Source of the DNA: Gloeopeniophorella convolvens
Taxonomy: Eukaryota > Basidiomycota > Agaricomycetes > Russulales
Assembly (NCBI GenBank): GCA_022496205.1
Contig: WTXD01000042.1
Location: 1 to 64,000, forward strand
Length of the DNA: 64,000 nt
Direction of reading: 5' to 3'
This document shows, one piece after another, positions 35,565 to 47,885 of this stretch (the stretch's first letter is position 1; the number at the start of each line of letters is the position of its first letter). The position numbers were made by a program, and so were the translations under genes. Below the pieces are notes generated by a model. That model did not search any database. It was not told the origin of the DNA and saw nothing but the letters and a program-made list of their open reading frames with translations.

Positions 35565-35740
35565 TTCGAGTCGAGCGCAAGTCGCGTTCAGTTGTGTTCC
35601 GCGCTCCGACTTCCAGCCGGGCCGCTCCCCCGGACCGTATCCCGATGCCCCCGTCCACTGCTCGCACTTCCGCACCGCTCGCCTCAATTCTCTCTAGCTC
35701 TCGCATCCGAAAATCGGCCCCAGCCTCAACTTCAAATAGC
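35565..35740 (+). repeat. Partial copy of the KDZ-type subterminal module
   Basis: Shares GCAAGTCGCG, TTCCAGCCGGGCCGCT, TCTCTCTAGCTCTCGCAT and CCCCAGCCTC with 11620-11905 (reverse) and 33765-34045. More diverged than the other two. Confidence 0.6.
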
Positions 35741-35967
35741 ACGACGATGCCGAACACAGGCTTCTGAGTGACCTCGTCCTGACACCCCCGACTCTGTACC
35801 ACTTCCGCCCGCATCGCCCTGTCTTGATCGAGCTCGCCACTCTATCGCCCCAGGGTTTGATGTGAGACTGTCACACCGTCAACAGCCAAATGCGTCTGGA
35901 CTTGTGTAGGGTTACACTATTATCTAGTATTTTTATTGCGTGTACCTGATCGATCGAGCATGAAAAT

Positions 35968-36001
35968 TGTCTGTTTGTAGCTGTCCACTCCCGGCCTCCA
36001 T
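35968..36001 (+). repeat. Fragment of the 1.5-kb element terminus
   Basis: TTTGTAGCTGTCCACTCCCG then GCCTCCATA matches the inner end of the inverted repeats at 32190-32220 and 33456-33490. The outer part of the terminus is absent. Confidence 0.75.
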
Positions 36002-36328
36002 ACCGAATAGCCCTGGTCCTGGGCACGTGAGGTACCGGTCTCCGCCACTGGCAGCGATCAACACAGCCAAACGGAGCAGGGTTGATGTGATTGAGCTCCG
36101 CGCACACCCATCCCTTGCTAGTCCTTACATGTCTAAGTTTTCGTAGTCAGCTACGAATTACAGTGGTCCGCACACCCCCATTTGCTCCCGGCACGGTGAG
36201 GCAAGCATGGCAACGAGATCCAGTAAGATTGAGTGACCAAAATTCAACCGAGCTTCCTGTTGTTGTGCTGTCATCGAGTTCGCGTCCTACTCACCTTACA
36301 GCCTCGCATTTCCAGTCGCGGCGTGACA

Positions 36329-37755
36329 ATGGAGAACCTCGATGACCTCTTGGAGGCCATACAACCTCCCAGCCTCCTGCTTGCAACGCTTCGGCCCAAT
36401 GGGACCATTACCGTTTCCGAGCTCCTCGATGCGAAATTGCCAGCCCAGCTTTCTGCAAAGCAGAGTGTCAGACAAAGCCTCGCAGAATGGTATTCCTGCG
36501 ACGAACCCACCCACCATCCTTCCTCCAGTTCCGACCTCCTCCTCCCACCATCGCAGATTTGCGAAACGGTCGATGGCGAACTGCGAAGCGCGCTACTGTC
36601 AGGCCAAAAGTCGGCCCGGCACCCTGTGGAGCTCACTACTTACCTGCCGCTATGGGTCGCGCGCGCATGGAAGTGGGCGAATGCCTTTCTTCGGACCCAG
36701 CGAACCTGGACAGCCTGTCTGCAATGGGTCAAAGTGAGCGCGGTCAAAGAGAACTGGGAGCGGGACTTCGTGCGTACCGTGACGGATGCCATCCTCGGGA
36801 GTCCGTGGCAATCAGGACTTTCGGGTCTGCAACGCGGCACTGTTACATCAACGCTCTTGGCCAAGAATCTGCTTTCGGGGGAGTGGCTTAACGACGACAC
36901 CATTGCATGTGTTATGGATGCTCTTCAAGCGAGCGAAGGTTGGACATCTTCTCGGGGGCAGGGCCTAGGAGTCGCAATCCCAAGTCTCTCAGCATTCCTA
37001 CAACAGGACTCCGAAAGCGGAAGCGTTTCCTACTGGGGGAATAGACTGGCTTCAAGCGACGTGACGCGTCTACTTGTCCCTTTCAACATCAATAATAGTC
37101 ATTGGATCGCTGTCGAAGTTAATGTTCCAAAAGGCAGGTCAATGTTGGAGACTCAATGCCATCTATTACTGCACCTTCTGCTGCGCGCATCCCGCAGGCC
37201 GTCACGTCGTGGCTCGAGCGATTCTTGCCGCAGAGCGCAGGAAAGTGAAACGTGGGCTTCGGCGCATTGGACACAGCACTGCAGAAGGACGAGAGTTCTT
37301 GCGGACTTGCCACAATCAGCACCCTCCATCGTTGCGTTGTTCCGGGTTCCGTCGAATGGGATGCGCAGAAGCCTCGGTGGATTCGCGCACTACTACGAAC
37401 GTTGTATCAACGTTACCATGGTGGGCCATCCTGGTACTCGACAGATTGCAATCGCTTACTGGTTTCTAGCAGCATAGCCGGAGCATGGTGGCGGAGACCT
37501 GGCTTGATGAGGCAGCCCCGCCTGTTGGGAGCGACTGGCCTCTCGCGGATGAACTGAACGGCCTCCGGGACAAAACTGGGATGGTGGAGGACGAATCTAG
37601 TGCACCGAGTGGAGGGGAGGGAAGTTCTCAGGCGGTTGTGCTGGCGCTAGGCTCTGGCAACAAGAAATCCGATCGCGTGGACCGTGGTAGCAAGGCGCAG
37701 ACGCAGCGAGTGGGCGCTGTGGGGAAGCCTGCTGACTCATCAGCAAAATGTACCC
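36329..37755 (+). pseudogene. Ulp1-like cysteine peptidase (C48) gene, transposon-linked
   Basis: Start MENLDDLLEAIQPPSLLL. The N-terminal region (VRQSLAEWYS, HPVELTTYLPLWVARAW) is as in agaricomycete Ulp1-like proteins near transposons. The peptidase domain shows LLSGEWLNDDTI, then the catalytic His in NNSHWIAVEV (37100-37102), Asp in VGDSM (37150-37152), and Gln and Cys in QKDESSCGL (Gln 37282-37284, Cys 37310-37312). So the full H-D-Q-C set exists, but in two frames: one shift near 37130 and an in-frame TGA at 37246-37248. A C-terminal frame (37485-37755) is cut by the mariner-like element at 37758. Ulp1-type peptidases cleave SUMO-like conjugates; the role in transposons is unproven. Confidence 0.82.
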
Positions 37756-37757
37756 TA

Positions 37758-39352
37758 CAGCAGATTCAGGAAACCTTGTCCTGCGCGCGTGCGAGCACTT
37801 TTTAATTCACAAAAATAAAATTAATCGAGAAAATCGAAAAAATCATCTGTGTCGTGCTGCTCGACAAGAACGACTCATCCTCGACGATCTACGCAATCAA
37901 AGTGACCTCTAGGCCTCAGGCCCACCTGCTCGAAGTGTTTTCCTCACATTCTCACGACTTTCACAAGCTCCAGCTCCTCCCTACGACTCAGCAAGCTCAA
38001 GCAGTCCATTCCATTCCCACCTCTTGCGCATCATCCATTGACACAGTTCCCATCCCGTAGTCTTTCGGAAAATCAACACCGGCATCAAGCAACGCGCTAT
38101 TGAACTTCTTCAGCAGGGCTGGACTATGTATGTGATTGTGGATGTGCTCGGAATCTCTGCAAACAGTGTAGACAGGTGAGAGGCGACGTTCGACTGATTT
38201 GGCTCACTCTTGCACCCCAAAACTTCCAAGGATGTCCGTGCATCCTTGCCCCGGGGATTGTTGAGGAGCTGCAGCAGCTCATCCACGAAGTACCCTTCCT
38301 TTACCTCGATGGAACTTGTAACTGGCTCGTATCTCATGATTTCACAATCTCGCGTCCAGCGCCCCATCGGACCCTCAAGGCATTTGGATTCACGCAGCAG
38401 TGCGATTAAGAGACTCTGGCAGTCACCAGTCTAGTGCTATTGCCGTTCGCGGCCTGCGTTCATCACGGTTTGCCTCCCACATGTAGCACTTCTCGTACGC
38501 GGTTCTATTCACTCTGGATTTATGCACGTTCCTCGCGCGGAACGCTGGACCTGAGGCCTGAGGCCTGAAGCTGAAGTTGCAGCATTTTGAGATGGCTTGA
38601 TGCGAGTGTGTGAACCAATCAATAATTTCTGCAACTGCAGCTTCTGTTCATCGACCCGCTGCAAGCACGAGCTGCGCGAGGGGTGGAGGTCAGTGGTGTA
38701 TGCGTTGTAGCTGAGTGAGTGGGCGAGGGGACGCACGAGGGCCGGGCTGAGGGCTTGATGGGCCCTCGCGCGCGGGTGCGGCGCAGTGGCAGCGACGTCC
38801 TTCGCGAGGCTGTAGCGCTCAACGCGGAAGCTGAGCGCTGAGCACTGAGCGTCGGGCCGTGCGCGAGGCGCACGATGCGCAGCGACGGTGCGATGTCCAT
38901 GTGTGTGAGCGCAGGGTGCAACATCGTCAAAAAGTCCTTCAGCTTGTTGCGCGTGCGCTCCCGTGCCTATTCTGCTATCACTGGCTGACTCCCAGCTCCC
39001 TCCTGCTCGGAGTGCCGCTGAAAGTCCTTCCCGCTACCCTCCATGCTATCAGCTAGTTTCGGGCGCCCTTCAATGCCGATCTCCTGCTCTCTTAGTGCTA
39101 TAGGGTTTCTCAAACTTCCCAAGCCACGGGGGAGGCAGTTCGAGCATTCCGGAGGCGTGAGGGAGTGGCTACGTGGTGCTGATAGGCAGTTCGGTCGTTG
39201 AGAAGTCGTTGGGGGCGTGGAGATCGTGAGGATGTGTCGCTCTCGTCGAGCAGCACGACAGGGACGATTTTTTCGATTTCTCCGATTTATTTTATTTTTG
39301 TGAATTAAAAAGTGCTCGCGCGCGCGCGAGACAAGGTTTCCTGAATCTGCTG
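37758..39352 (+). mobile_element. Tc1/mariner-like element, 1.6 kb, degenerate
   Basis: Inverted repeats of about 130 bp (37758-37895 and 39215-39352) start CAGCAGATTCAGGAAACCTT and share GTGCTGCTCGAC further in. The insertion is flanked by TA on both sides (37756-37757, 39353-39354), the target duplication typical of Tc1/mariner. The interior has only N-terminal transposase traces. The stretch 38450-39200 is unrelated GC-rich sequence without a catalytic domain. Confidence 0.88.
38060..38410 (+). pseudogene. Tc1/mariner transposase N-terminal fragment
   Basis: A helix-turn-helix-like stretch (GIKQRAIELLQQGWTMYVIV, DVLGISANSVDRW) up to about 38175, then after a frame shift IVEELQQLIHEVPFLYLDG and FTISRPAPHRTLKAFGFTQQ up to 38410. 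This order matches fungal mariner transposases. The DDE/D region is missing. Confidence 0.72.
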
Positions 39353-39354
39353 TA

Positions 39355-42300
39355 GTTTATCTGTATATATAACCGATTATCAATACTATCTTCACTATCA
39401 TTGATATCAATTCACATCTAATTCCCCTGAGGTTGATCAACCCATGTCTTGGGGTTTATGGAACTCACCAACTCAGATGCAAGTTGATCAAACAGCACTC
39501 AGTTGGTCAAGCTTGATGTAGTTTATAAATACAACCTTGCTAGATATGCCAAAGATGAGCCTTGATGAACCTCACAGCCAGTGATCACACGAGGACATAA
39601 GAAAACCAAGCACCCATAGTATATATTGAAGCACTATGCTATACAAGGTACACTAGAGGTGACATGCATGTTCATGTTCGCAGGCATGTCGCCGGCTGTA
39701 GGCTCAAGGCAGTCGTTCATCAGCTGCGTGCATGCACATGGTCAGCTGGCTCGCTCCCCGCAGTATGGGGGCACGCACCTGTAGGAAGCACTCCAGGCAC
39801 GCGCACAAGTGCTCTGGCCCGGTGCCGTCCAGGCCGTGCGGGAGGAGCAGGACGATGCTGCTCTGTTTCAGTCATCTGGCTATGCGGGGGCCGCACCACA
39901 CGCACCATGTGCGTGGTGCGGGCCGCACCACACGCACCAGAGATGAATGCTGCCCTGATGGGTTTCGAGCACGCACTCTTGGCAGATGCAATGAACATAT
40001 CAATGATGACCTGCCACAAACCATCATATCAGCCACAGCCCGCCGCAGCACCGAATAAGTTACGCACCTGGGCGCCATTGAAAAGGTTGCCAAACTGCTA
40101 GGGCGCGCGACGAATTGGCCAGGAATGTGCGTGTTAGCACTTGCCGCATTCGGGTGGGGTGAGCACGGTATGCACCTGCGCCTCCCAAATCAGCAGCAGG
40201 TTGGGCTTCTCCCAGCTCATACCATACTCAAACTGCACCATGCGGGAAGGAAGAATCAGCAGAAGCCCCTGCGCCGGAGATCAGAGAAGGGCGCGGATGC
40301 ACGCCGAGCACAGCCAGCTCGTTCAGCGAGCCTGTGAACGCCACAGGTGGTCAGCAACACGCGGATCACATCAGCGGAGAAGAGAATCATCTGCAGCGCC
40401 TAGCATCAGTTGCGCGAGAAGCCGTGCGGCCGACGTGCTCGAGCACATCGCACACGATGCCCATTTGCGGCGCGCGTTCGGCGCACACGTCCACAGGCCA
40501 CACCATGTCTGCCCACCAGCTCTGCCGCATGTCCGCAGCCGGCACGCGCATGTTCGCCTTAATCAGCTCCGTGTCGAGCCGAGTGCCACAGAAGACGAGA
40601 ACAAGCTCGCAGTGTGCGTCGTCGTGCACAACAAAGCCATGCATGCGCGACAAGGTTCATGAACTGTCCCGCATACATTAGCAGTGGCGCGTGCAGGAGA
40701 CGGAGGGGAAGGGGAGGCACACACGGATGCAACAAGCATGTTGCTGAGCAAGCACGGGCGCAGCATTTGGTACACTGCCGAGGCATAGCGCGCATAGTGC
40801 ACAAGCTCGTCGTACATGTTGGATGAATACCCACTGAATGGGACGTGGGGAGGGCATGTATTAAGGATACTTGTGTGCGTGGCAGCGCCGCGAAGGCGGG
40901 GACGAGGGTGATGAGGACAACGAGGGCAGCGATTGTGACTGACAGCAGAATTAGTAGTACTCAATAGAAGGGGATGTACCTTTATGATCCTATCTCCACT
41001 CCTGTAATTTCAGCTTGAGGAGGGGCCATAGGATAGGGGGAGAAACTGAGAGGAAAAGTGAGAGAGAGGGGAGATGGTGGTGTGAGGAAGAGAAGGGAAT
41101 AGAGCGGGATGAATCGATGATGCGTTGATGCGAGCAGTGATGTTGTGTGGTATCGGGTCCTGCCGATCATGCAAGTCATGGTCACCCGACACACCAACGG
41201 TTCGACTTAGTGCGAAAAGCTCCAAGTCTACCGCATACACACCGGTTGCCCTTGATCGTCATATCTCTCTTCAACTTCTCTAATGCTATGTACACCTGTC
41301 TCGTCTCCTGCGCCTGCTGCACTGCACTTGCACTATCCCACCCATAAACTGCCCGCGCCTCGCTCTGCCAATACCCCGCCGCACTCATGCTCGTTGCACA
41401 TTGTTTGACTGACCCAAGATCGCACACAAGGTGACCCGAGCAAATGCAGCAGCACAGGCCACAAACGCTGCATAAACTGCACCATCACAGCATAGCAGCA
41501 TGCAGCGACTCGGGCGCACTGCGTCGCTATGGCGCATGCAGCAGGGCTGCAGGTACAATGGGCTGTTGGGCTTTTTCCTGAATCACTCTATGTCTCAGCA
41601 TGCAGGTCTTGGGCCCCGGGCTCGACTATGTGCAGCGCATGCTAAGTGTGCGCCTCTGGCATTGTCTCGCGCTCCTTCATCCAAGTATGCATGCCCCCCG
41701 CTCTGTTCATGTTGTCCTCACGCTTGCTGATGAAGCGGCCGCATGCGCGCGTCATTCGCCGCATGCAGGCTATCTGAGTCAAGGTGCCCATGAAGGAGGA
41801 CGACAAGGACCCTGAGCTCGACGTGGAGGACGAGCTGCCCTTTGCACCCGCAAGCACGAATGGTGCGGCGCTCGGCACACCGTCAGCATTGTCACTGCGC
41901 CATCGTGGCAGCCGCAATCCATTGCATCACCATAGCGTGCGCTGCATCACACAACATACAACACACGTCAGCACGCTCGTGCCTGCCCTGCCCACGCCTG
42001 ACCGCACCCTGTCCATGGTGCAGAACCATCCCGTTTGTACTGGCACCCTGCGCACTTCCCCAGGCCGCCATGCAGAACTCAGGTGTTGAATGGGGTCGAT
42101 ATTGTAAGTACATCGTGCACGCTGTGCATGCAACACACCATTTTTGTTATCAATTTCATCCGCCACCAACCGCCTAGCGCTCGCACTCCCTCTTGCCACC
42201 GCCATTGTCCATCCATATTGCCTCTGTCGCCACTGTCCTCGCGCCATCACACATCCACCAATCCCAGCCAAAGTCACTGCCTCGCACCTTGTCAACAACG

Positions 42301-44397
42301 CTGCCAAGACATGAAAGCTCGATCCACGTGTTTTGAACCGTCTCGATATGTACTGTTTCCCTTACTTTGTTTCTGCTGCCAATGTTATCCGTCTCTCTGC
42401 TGTTCTCGAAACCCGCCGTCCAAACCCGTCCAAACCCGCTCACCGTCGTCTGTCGACTCGCAAATCACACCTGCGCTGATACCGAATCTCACGTTCCCGC
42501 GCTCGCACCGTTCTGACTTCTCGCGCCCGCGCTCTTGTCACTCTCAATATCTATCAAGCATTGTCAAGGGTGCTAACAAATTGATATGGCTAGATAACAT
42601 GACCTACGCATTGATGGCGGTTGATAACTACAAGACAGGGACCACGTGAGGTAGGTAAAGTAACATCTCACTATGTCATCGTGTTACCACTCGACATCTT
42701 GAGATGTCTTGTGCTTATCATCAAGAGTGCATCTCATCAACTCTCATCAATCCGGGTCGGTTTTGCTGATGGAGAAAGGAGTCAAGGCTATCCGCGTATA
42801 AGAAAAACGCACCTCAGAGAAAGTCTTGGGGACGCGACGTGGAGTGGGTGTTCAGCGATCCGGGGTCTCAAGCCTAAGTAGGAAGGCAAGTGGCAAAAGT
42901 GAGGCCAAAGCGCCTCCGAAGTGACCGGTTGATGTACATCTTGTTCCAGAAAATGTTGCGGGTTGCGTCTCGCGGTGCGCGAAAAAAGAATTAATTCGGA
43001 AAAATCGGAAAAATCAAAAAGCCATTCCACATGAATCTCACCGTTCTGCAGCTTCATCAGCAAATTCCCCAAATTATGTTTAGCTATGATCACCTCTTAC
43101 CATAGCCAACATAGCGACTGCCACGACCATAGCTTAGGTGTAGTGATCTCCGTTGGGATTTTTATGATTAGTCTGTGATCACCATGTTATCGTAGTGTAA
43201 ATCACAAAATCATGAATCTGGAGGTTATCATAGATTGCAATGATGATTACTAACAGCATGCACATACCGTGATGTTTTGCAATGATCACTCTCCAGTGCT
43301 ATAATCACACCACACCATTGATAGTCCACAATGATTTGCAGTATTTTCATCACATTATATTACAGATAGAGCACGGTAGCGGCCTCCCACACCTCACCAC
43401 CCTTGCATAGTGCATTAGGCTCATGTGCAGCCCACCTGAACCACCTGACCACCGCGCTGGGCGTGTTGTACATGCCTGCATCTGTGCCAAGCCACGTGTG
43501 CACAAGTGCGGCGCGCAGTACGGCACCTGTGGGTACGTGCATGCTGTGCAGCTCCATAATACCTATGCTGAGGGGCGTAGATGCAGCACCACACAGCACA
43601 GGCATGTTGAGGTGCAGCTTCATGAGAAATGCGAGGGATGGGAGCGAAGCAGGCAGTGGCAGGCCCAGCATGACAGCGCTCTCGGTGGCAGACTTAGTCT
43701 CGAGCTTGCAGATCATGAGTGCCTGTGCGGTGGCAAGGGCACATCTGCAGGCGGCGTGTGAGTGATGACTCTACAAAAACCCCCCCATCTTATTCCTTGC
43801 TTATCATGCTTACCAGTCTTATCTTTCTTAGCACAAGATTTCATGCTCTTGGAGCCAAATTTGGGCCTGCTTCCAGCCATCTTACAGCTTCCAGCTTATC
43901 TGGGCCTTCTGCCCAGCATATGCCTTCCTTACCAGTGTCTTGTATTTAGATTATATATACCTAATGCAAATCTACAATTTATATCTGCCGCCGCCACCAT
44001 TTCTGTGCACCTGCCGCCGCTGATCCTGTTCCCGCCGCTGGTCCTGCCATCCTCCATTGTGGCTGTGCATTGCTATGACCATTGACGCCGTTGCTGCTAT
44101 CGGCATTGTTGTTGCTGCCGGCATGGGTGTTGTCACCAGGGCATAGTAGTCGTGATTGTGCCCGTTCATGCCGCATGGCGTGGGCGTTCTCATTGTAACG
44201 TGTGGTAAATGCCACGTACTACGGTTCTGCTTGCCATTTCAGCTTGCCAGCCGAGCAGGCAGTAGCATGGGTGTGGCGGTCAGTACGTGGGCCATGTGCA
44301 GCTAGTGCGCGAGGCGCACCTTGCTGTGTTGGACGTGCCAGCTAGTCGGACACGCCCCGGCATGTAGGAGGCCACAGGGAGGGCACAGAGCGGGACC
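39355..44397. other. 5-kb stretch with no recognised gene
   Basis: The first 300 bp are AT-rich and may be an old LTR (paired TTGATCAA motifs, TATAAATAC near 39520), but no ends were found. The rest is GC-rich with CA/TG-rich content. Minus-strand frames at 40387-40653 (CELVLVFCGTRLDTELIKAN) and 43360-43716 (LPSLAFLMKLHLNMPVLCG) look protein-like, but I do not recognise them and cannot define splice sites. From 43100 to 43370 an AT-rich piece carries many ATGATCAC-like motifs and may be a small mobile element. Nothing here is firmly assigned. Confidence 0.35.
42948..43018 (+). repeat. Possible fragment of a mariner-like terminus
   Basis: CTCGCGGTGCGCGAAAAAAG followed by AATTAATTCGGAAAAATCGG resembles the inner part of the terminus at 37758 (GTGCGAGCACTTTTTAATTC and ATTAATCGAGAAAATCG). 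Only one side is present. Confidence 0.4.
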
Positions 44398-44877
44398 TGT
44401 TGAAATGGACAGTGTCCTGGCGGCTCTGATTAGATTAGATATGAACCTAATGATCAAGGACTATCTTATCTTGTGTACATAATGTTCTAGACTTAAGGCT
44501 GTGTTCAGCCCCACATTTGTTTCCGTGTTCCGGACTCTTCTAGGGCATTCCATGACCCACCTTGTACTCCGGTACCCACTCTTACTCTGTTTCATGTGGG
44601 TCTCCTAGGCTTTCTAAGCAGTGTTTATCACATGCTATCTGTCGCTCCTTACTGTATATAAGGACCTCTTTCTTCGCCTTTGTAGCCTCAGTCTTTTGAC
44701 CTTCTCTAACTGAGGCAAGTACACTTATGCTCCTTTCTACTTTCTTATACTTACACTACCTTACAGTGTCACTCTGTGTCCTTCAGGTATTGTTGTAATC
44801 AAGTCTTTTGACCTTCTCTGACTGAGCGTCACTCTGTGTCCTTCAGTTGTCACTCCACCCTTTGCTGCGCTTCAACA
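44398..44877 (+). mobile_element. Solo LTR, family T1 (copy B)
   Basis: 480-bp LTR TGTTGA...TCAACA, exact duplication GGACC (44393-44397, 44878-44882). Long form with two internal direct repeats. TATATAAGG near 44657. Confidence 0.95.
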
Positions 44878-44986
44878 GGACCATGGGGGGAGCAGAGGAG
44901 AGTGGGACCAATGAGGACAGAGTGGGTAGGGGTAAGGGCTGGCATGGGTGCGGAGGCGTGGTCAGCGCACTATTGAATGCGGACAG

Positions 44987-45466
44987 TGTTGAAGCGCAGC
45001 AAAGGGTGGAGAGACAACTGAAGGACACAGAGTGACGCTCAGTCAGAGAAGGTCAAAAGACTTGATTACAACAATACCTGAAGGACACAGAGTGACACTG
45101 TAAGGTAGTGTAAGTATAAGAAAGTAGAAAGGAGCATAAGTGTACTTGCCTCAGTTAGAGAAGGTCAAAAGACTGAGGCTACAAAGGCGAAGAAAGAGGT
45201 CCTTATATACAGTAAGGAGCGATAGATAGCATGTGATAAACACTGCTTAGAAAGCCTAGGAGACCCACATGAAACAGAGTAAGAGTGGGTACCGGAGTAC
45301 AAGGTGGGTCATGGAATGCCCTAAAAGAGTCCGGAACACGGAAACAAATGTGGGGCTGAACACAGCCTTAAGTCTAGAACATTATGTACACAAGATAAGA
45401 TAGTCCTTGATCATTAGGTCCATATCTAATCTAATCAGAGCCGCTAGGACACTGTCCGTCTCAACA
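44987..45466 (-). mobile_element. Solo LTR, family T1 (copy C), inverted relative to copy B
   Basis: 480-bp LTR in reverse orientation, exact duplication GACAG (44982-44986, 45467-45471). Only 109 bp separate it from copy B, so the two make an almost perfect 480-bp inverted repeat. Confidence 0.95.
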
Positions 45467-45902
45467 GACAGGAATGGCACGCACCAATTTTGGGCCAAGA
45501 CAGCTACACTGCCAGCAGCCACAACACGGTTTCTAAGTAATATCCGAAATCTATGATTCCACGCGTTCAGAACTAGTGAGATGATAGTTAGTGGCCAGGC
45601 ATTGAGAACATCGATTGAAAACGCTGAAATTTGACGATTGCAACGGCTGGGCTTGAATCATTGAACTGCCCCCTTTGGGCTAGGACCGCAGTGCTCACAG
45701 TCATGTTCATGGTGCTCGCGGCTGTGCTTGTGGTGCTCGCGGTGGGTGCACTGCGGGGCCCTGGGGTCACAGCTTTGATGGAAAGAAACTGCATCCGTGT
45801 ATTTCACTGGAAACTGAAGGATGGAATATGGTTTCATACAAAGCAGACACTACAACATTGACACTAGCAGTGCTGCTCTTTTGTGGTCTCAACAACTGAT
45901 GC

Positions 45903-47882
45903 CTACTCATTCTCATTGTTGTGGTACTGCTGGTCTCCCGTGTCCTCGTTCCCAACAGCTTCGGTAGGGTTAAAACCGTCCAGCGTGTCTCTTTTGTCTG
46001 CGTCCGGGATGCCACTGAGATCCCCGAGATCGAGTGGGTCGACCCCACGCTTCCGCTTGCGTGATGTGGTGGCAGACCCTTCCGCGGCAGCCTTGTCTGC
46101 CACCACCTCACGTGATATGATAGTGTCATACCATCTGCATGAGTGATAGTTGTGCGTGTCAGCTCTGAGTGACAATGCTCATACACGCAGCACTCACACA
46201 GCCCAGCCACCTTTGCTGCGGCTGTGGCCATATGACTTGGTGAGCTTCTGGAGCTCGTTCTCCATATGCTCCTAGAAGTGAGTTTCTTCACCTTTTCCGA
46301 GGCCCTTCTTCAGTATGGAACGTGTGATCTGACGCTAGTTGAGAGCATGTAAGCCGGGGAGTCTTCAATGCATGTGTGTGCCAAAGACATACCGCGAGGG
46401 CCATCTGCACATGGATTCCCTTGAGCGTGAATGAATCATCATGGCCTTTGTAGTATAGCTTGATCATTTTCTCCGAAAAGCGGGTAATCGATTCCTTTGC
46501 TTCGATAGAAGCAAAAATCTAACTCGATTTAACAAGGCTCGTGGACGGAGCATACAATAGTTGTGACTGACCTTAGTTCTCAAATTGCTGCGATCACCAT
46601 GCTGGTGAGCGCTGATGAATGCCTGCACAGCCTGTTGCTTGATAATGTTCTCCTTGTAATCAGGCATCTGCAGCTTGTCTTCGGCATGTATGTCCAACCA
46701 TTGCTAAGCACAACGTCGTCAGATCTCACTTGGGTTGATGGTCACAATCGTAGCATACCTCGATGCGTGGGATCAACATCTTCTTATAAGAGTTCACGGG
46801 CTGGATCAGGGAGTGCGTCATAATTTGGCGCAGCACATCCTCCTGGAGTTCGTTGAGTGACCAGGTCGTCTCCATGCTCTTCTTGATATCCTTGATGTCC
46901 TCAATGATTTGCTTCGTTTGGTTCAGCAAGCTTTCGGTTTGCAACCGGACGGACATGCTGAGTGCGGCTTGGAAAATTTTGGCATGAGTGGTAGCAATCT
47001 GGCGAAGAGCTGAATGAGTATAGAGTAATGTATGTGGCACTGAACACACTCACCTTTGCGAAATTGTGCAATAGAAGACAGGCCAGGGTGTGGAGTCCAA
47101 GGGTCGAGACAAGTTTGTCGATGTACTGGGCTTGCACCACCGTGCGCCTATTGATATGATCACTGTGGTTGGCCAGTATGTCGTCCAAGTTGTTAACTTC
47201 CAGGTCTCCTAGTCCTCCTACCATAAAGGTCGGTGTTGTGGTCTCAGTCGTAGCATACCCTCCTAAAGGGTTGCTTGCAGAGAACCTAGTAGGGCTCCCA
47301 GTTGATTGGAAGGACTGTGTTGAGACGGACAGTGTCCTGGCGGCTCTGATTAGATTAGATATGGACCTAATGATCAAAGACTATCTTATCTTGTGTACAT
47401 AATGTTCTAGACTTAAGGCTGTGTTCAGCCCCACATTCGTTTCCGTGTTTCGGACTCTTCTAGGGCATTCCATGACCCACTCTGTACTCCGGTACCCACC
47501 TATTCTCCGTTTCATGTGGGTCTCCTAGGCTTTCTAAGCATTGTTTATCACATGCTATTGTTGCTCCTTACTTGTATAAAAGGACCTCCTCTTTCGCCTT
47601 TGTAGCCTCAGTCTTTTGACCTTCTCTGACTGAGCGTCACTTTGTGTCCTTCAGTTGTCACTCCACCCTTTGCTGCGCTTCAACAGACTGTGATGAGCGT
47701 GTTTGGGTGAGCGACAGAGAACTCTGACTATTACCCGAACTTCGCGACTGCAAGTCTGAGATCATGAAGGATGCCTGAGGAGTGAGCGGTGGCATTCTGA
47801 AGTGCGAGAGAATGGCAGCACAGAGGATGGGACAGGGTGAAAATTTCGTGCATTGTGGCTCTGCCACTGCAGCATGTGGCAC
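45903..47882 (-). pseudogene. Multi-exon gene of unknown function, cut by a T1 LTR
   Basis: Probable start at 47882 (MPHAAVAEPQ). The first exon is interrupted by LTR copy D and continues in frame after it (SLTQTRSSQS + FQSTGSPTRFSASN). Further exons: NNLDDILANHSDHINRRTVV, LGLHTLACLLLHNFAK, LNQTKQIIEDIKDIKKSMET, DVLRQIMTHSLIQPVNSYKK, MPDYKENIIKQQAVQAFISA, FASIEAKESITRFSEKMIKL, then GIHVQMALA and ITRSILKKGLGKGEETHF. Each pair is joined by a short intron with a GT(A/G/C) donor and AG acceptor. An in-frame TAG follows at about 46270; beyond it the frame continues (ENELQKLTKSYG) to SRKRKRGVDPLDLGD and a stop near 45903. A coiled-coil character is likely in the middle. It resembles agaricomycete transposon-associated proteins, but I cannot name the family. 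Confidence 0.55.
47318..47685 (+). mobile_element. Solo LTR, family T1 (copy D, short form)
   Basis: 368-bp LTR, exact duplication GACTG (47313-47317, 47686-47690). It has only one copy of the internal ~110-bp direct-repeat unit. Excision restores the reading frame of the surrounding gene. Confidence 0.95.
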
Positions 47883-47885
47883 ATC

